This document shows positions 6,264-6,344 of a DNA stretch of 6,344 bases, in pieces (position 1 is the stretch's first letter; each line of letters starts with the position of its first letter). The stretch is from Candidatus Poribacteria bacterium (lineage in GTDB: Bacteria; Poribacteria; WGA-4E; B28-G17), in assembly GCA_003645735.1 (NCBI GenBank), contig QNBQ01000106.1, positions 1-6,344 on the forward strand, given 5' to 3'. A model generated the notes under the pieces. It saw only the letters and a program-made list of their open reading frames with translations, was not told the DNA's origin and did not search any database. The translations under genes were made by a program, and so were the position numbers.

Positions 6264-6344
6264 TAAGTCGGAAAACAGTCTGAGCGGAACCAAGCTCTTG
6301 ACCCCTGGCGAGTTCGGCCATGTGGCCACGTATGACGGTAAGAA
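6259..6344 (+). CDS. start of a further gene, cut by the window edge
   Basis: One frame stays open from ATG 6259 to the end of the window, 28 full codons ending in KLLTPGEFGHVATYDGK. I do not recognise the protein. GGGGCGG (6248-6254) lies 4 nt before this ATG as a weak ribosome site. The ATG overlaps the -10 box of the edge promoter, so a transcript begun there could not use it. In that case the in-frame TTG at 6298, after the weak site GAGCGGA (6282-6288), is the alternative start, giving a protein beginning at TPGEFGHV. The frame is the same in both cases, which favours real coding, but 86 nt is too short to be sure. Confidence 0.35.
   Translation, partial: MIKSENSLSGTKLLTPGEFGHVATYDGK

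Noticed and set aside
6316..6327. GGCC-ATGT-GGCC inverted repeat near the right edge
   Set aside because: It is only 4 bp and lies within a likely coding frame, so it is expected by chance.

Overview
The window is about 60% G+C and gene-dense, and it reads as bacterial chromosome. The clearest evidence is a bacterial type A RNase P RNA gene, together with three good sigma70-type promoters (TTGACx, 17-18 bp spacer, TAxxxT) and strong GGAGG Shine-Dalgarno sites. Arginine is written very often as AGG and the coding strands are purine-rich, a bias seen in thermophiles and in several uncultivated phyla. A lineage such as Poribacteria, Armatimonadota or a related candidate phylum would fit, but the sequence alone does not fix the taxonomy.

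The left half runs on the minus strand. A textbook promoter (1841-1869) starts the RNase P RNA gene rnpB (about 1833 down to 1431). Only 30 nt after it, with no visible terminator, begins a TTG-started, very small FtsX-type ABC permease (1400-741). Two nt after that gene comes its MacB/LolD-type ATPase (738-1). These may form one unit in which read-through past the RNase P RNA feeds the ABC pair.

The right half runs on the plus strand. A second strong promoter (1926-1954) lies divergently from the rnpB promoter, with a perfect 16-bp dyad between the two. It drives a two-gene operon: a tandem-domain GNAT acetyltransferase (1986-2924), and a 1095-residue exported multidomain protein (2931-6218). 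The latter has a jelly-roll module, a probable glycoside-hydrolase TIM barrel with candidate Asp/Glu catalytic residues, and C-terminal beta domains. The pairing suggests handling of a glycan, perhaps one with amino sugars, but no substrate can be read from the sequence. After the operon a small hairpin is followed by a third strong promoter and the first codons of another gene, cut by the window edge.

The most interesting items are the unassigned glycoside-hydrolase-like protein with its GNAT partner, the loop-less minimal FtsX permease placed directly behind rnpB, and the 16-bp dyad between the divergent promoters. No mobile element, CRISPR array or tRNA gene was found.
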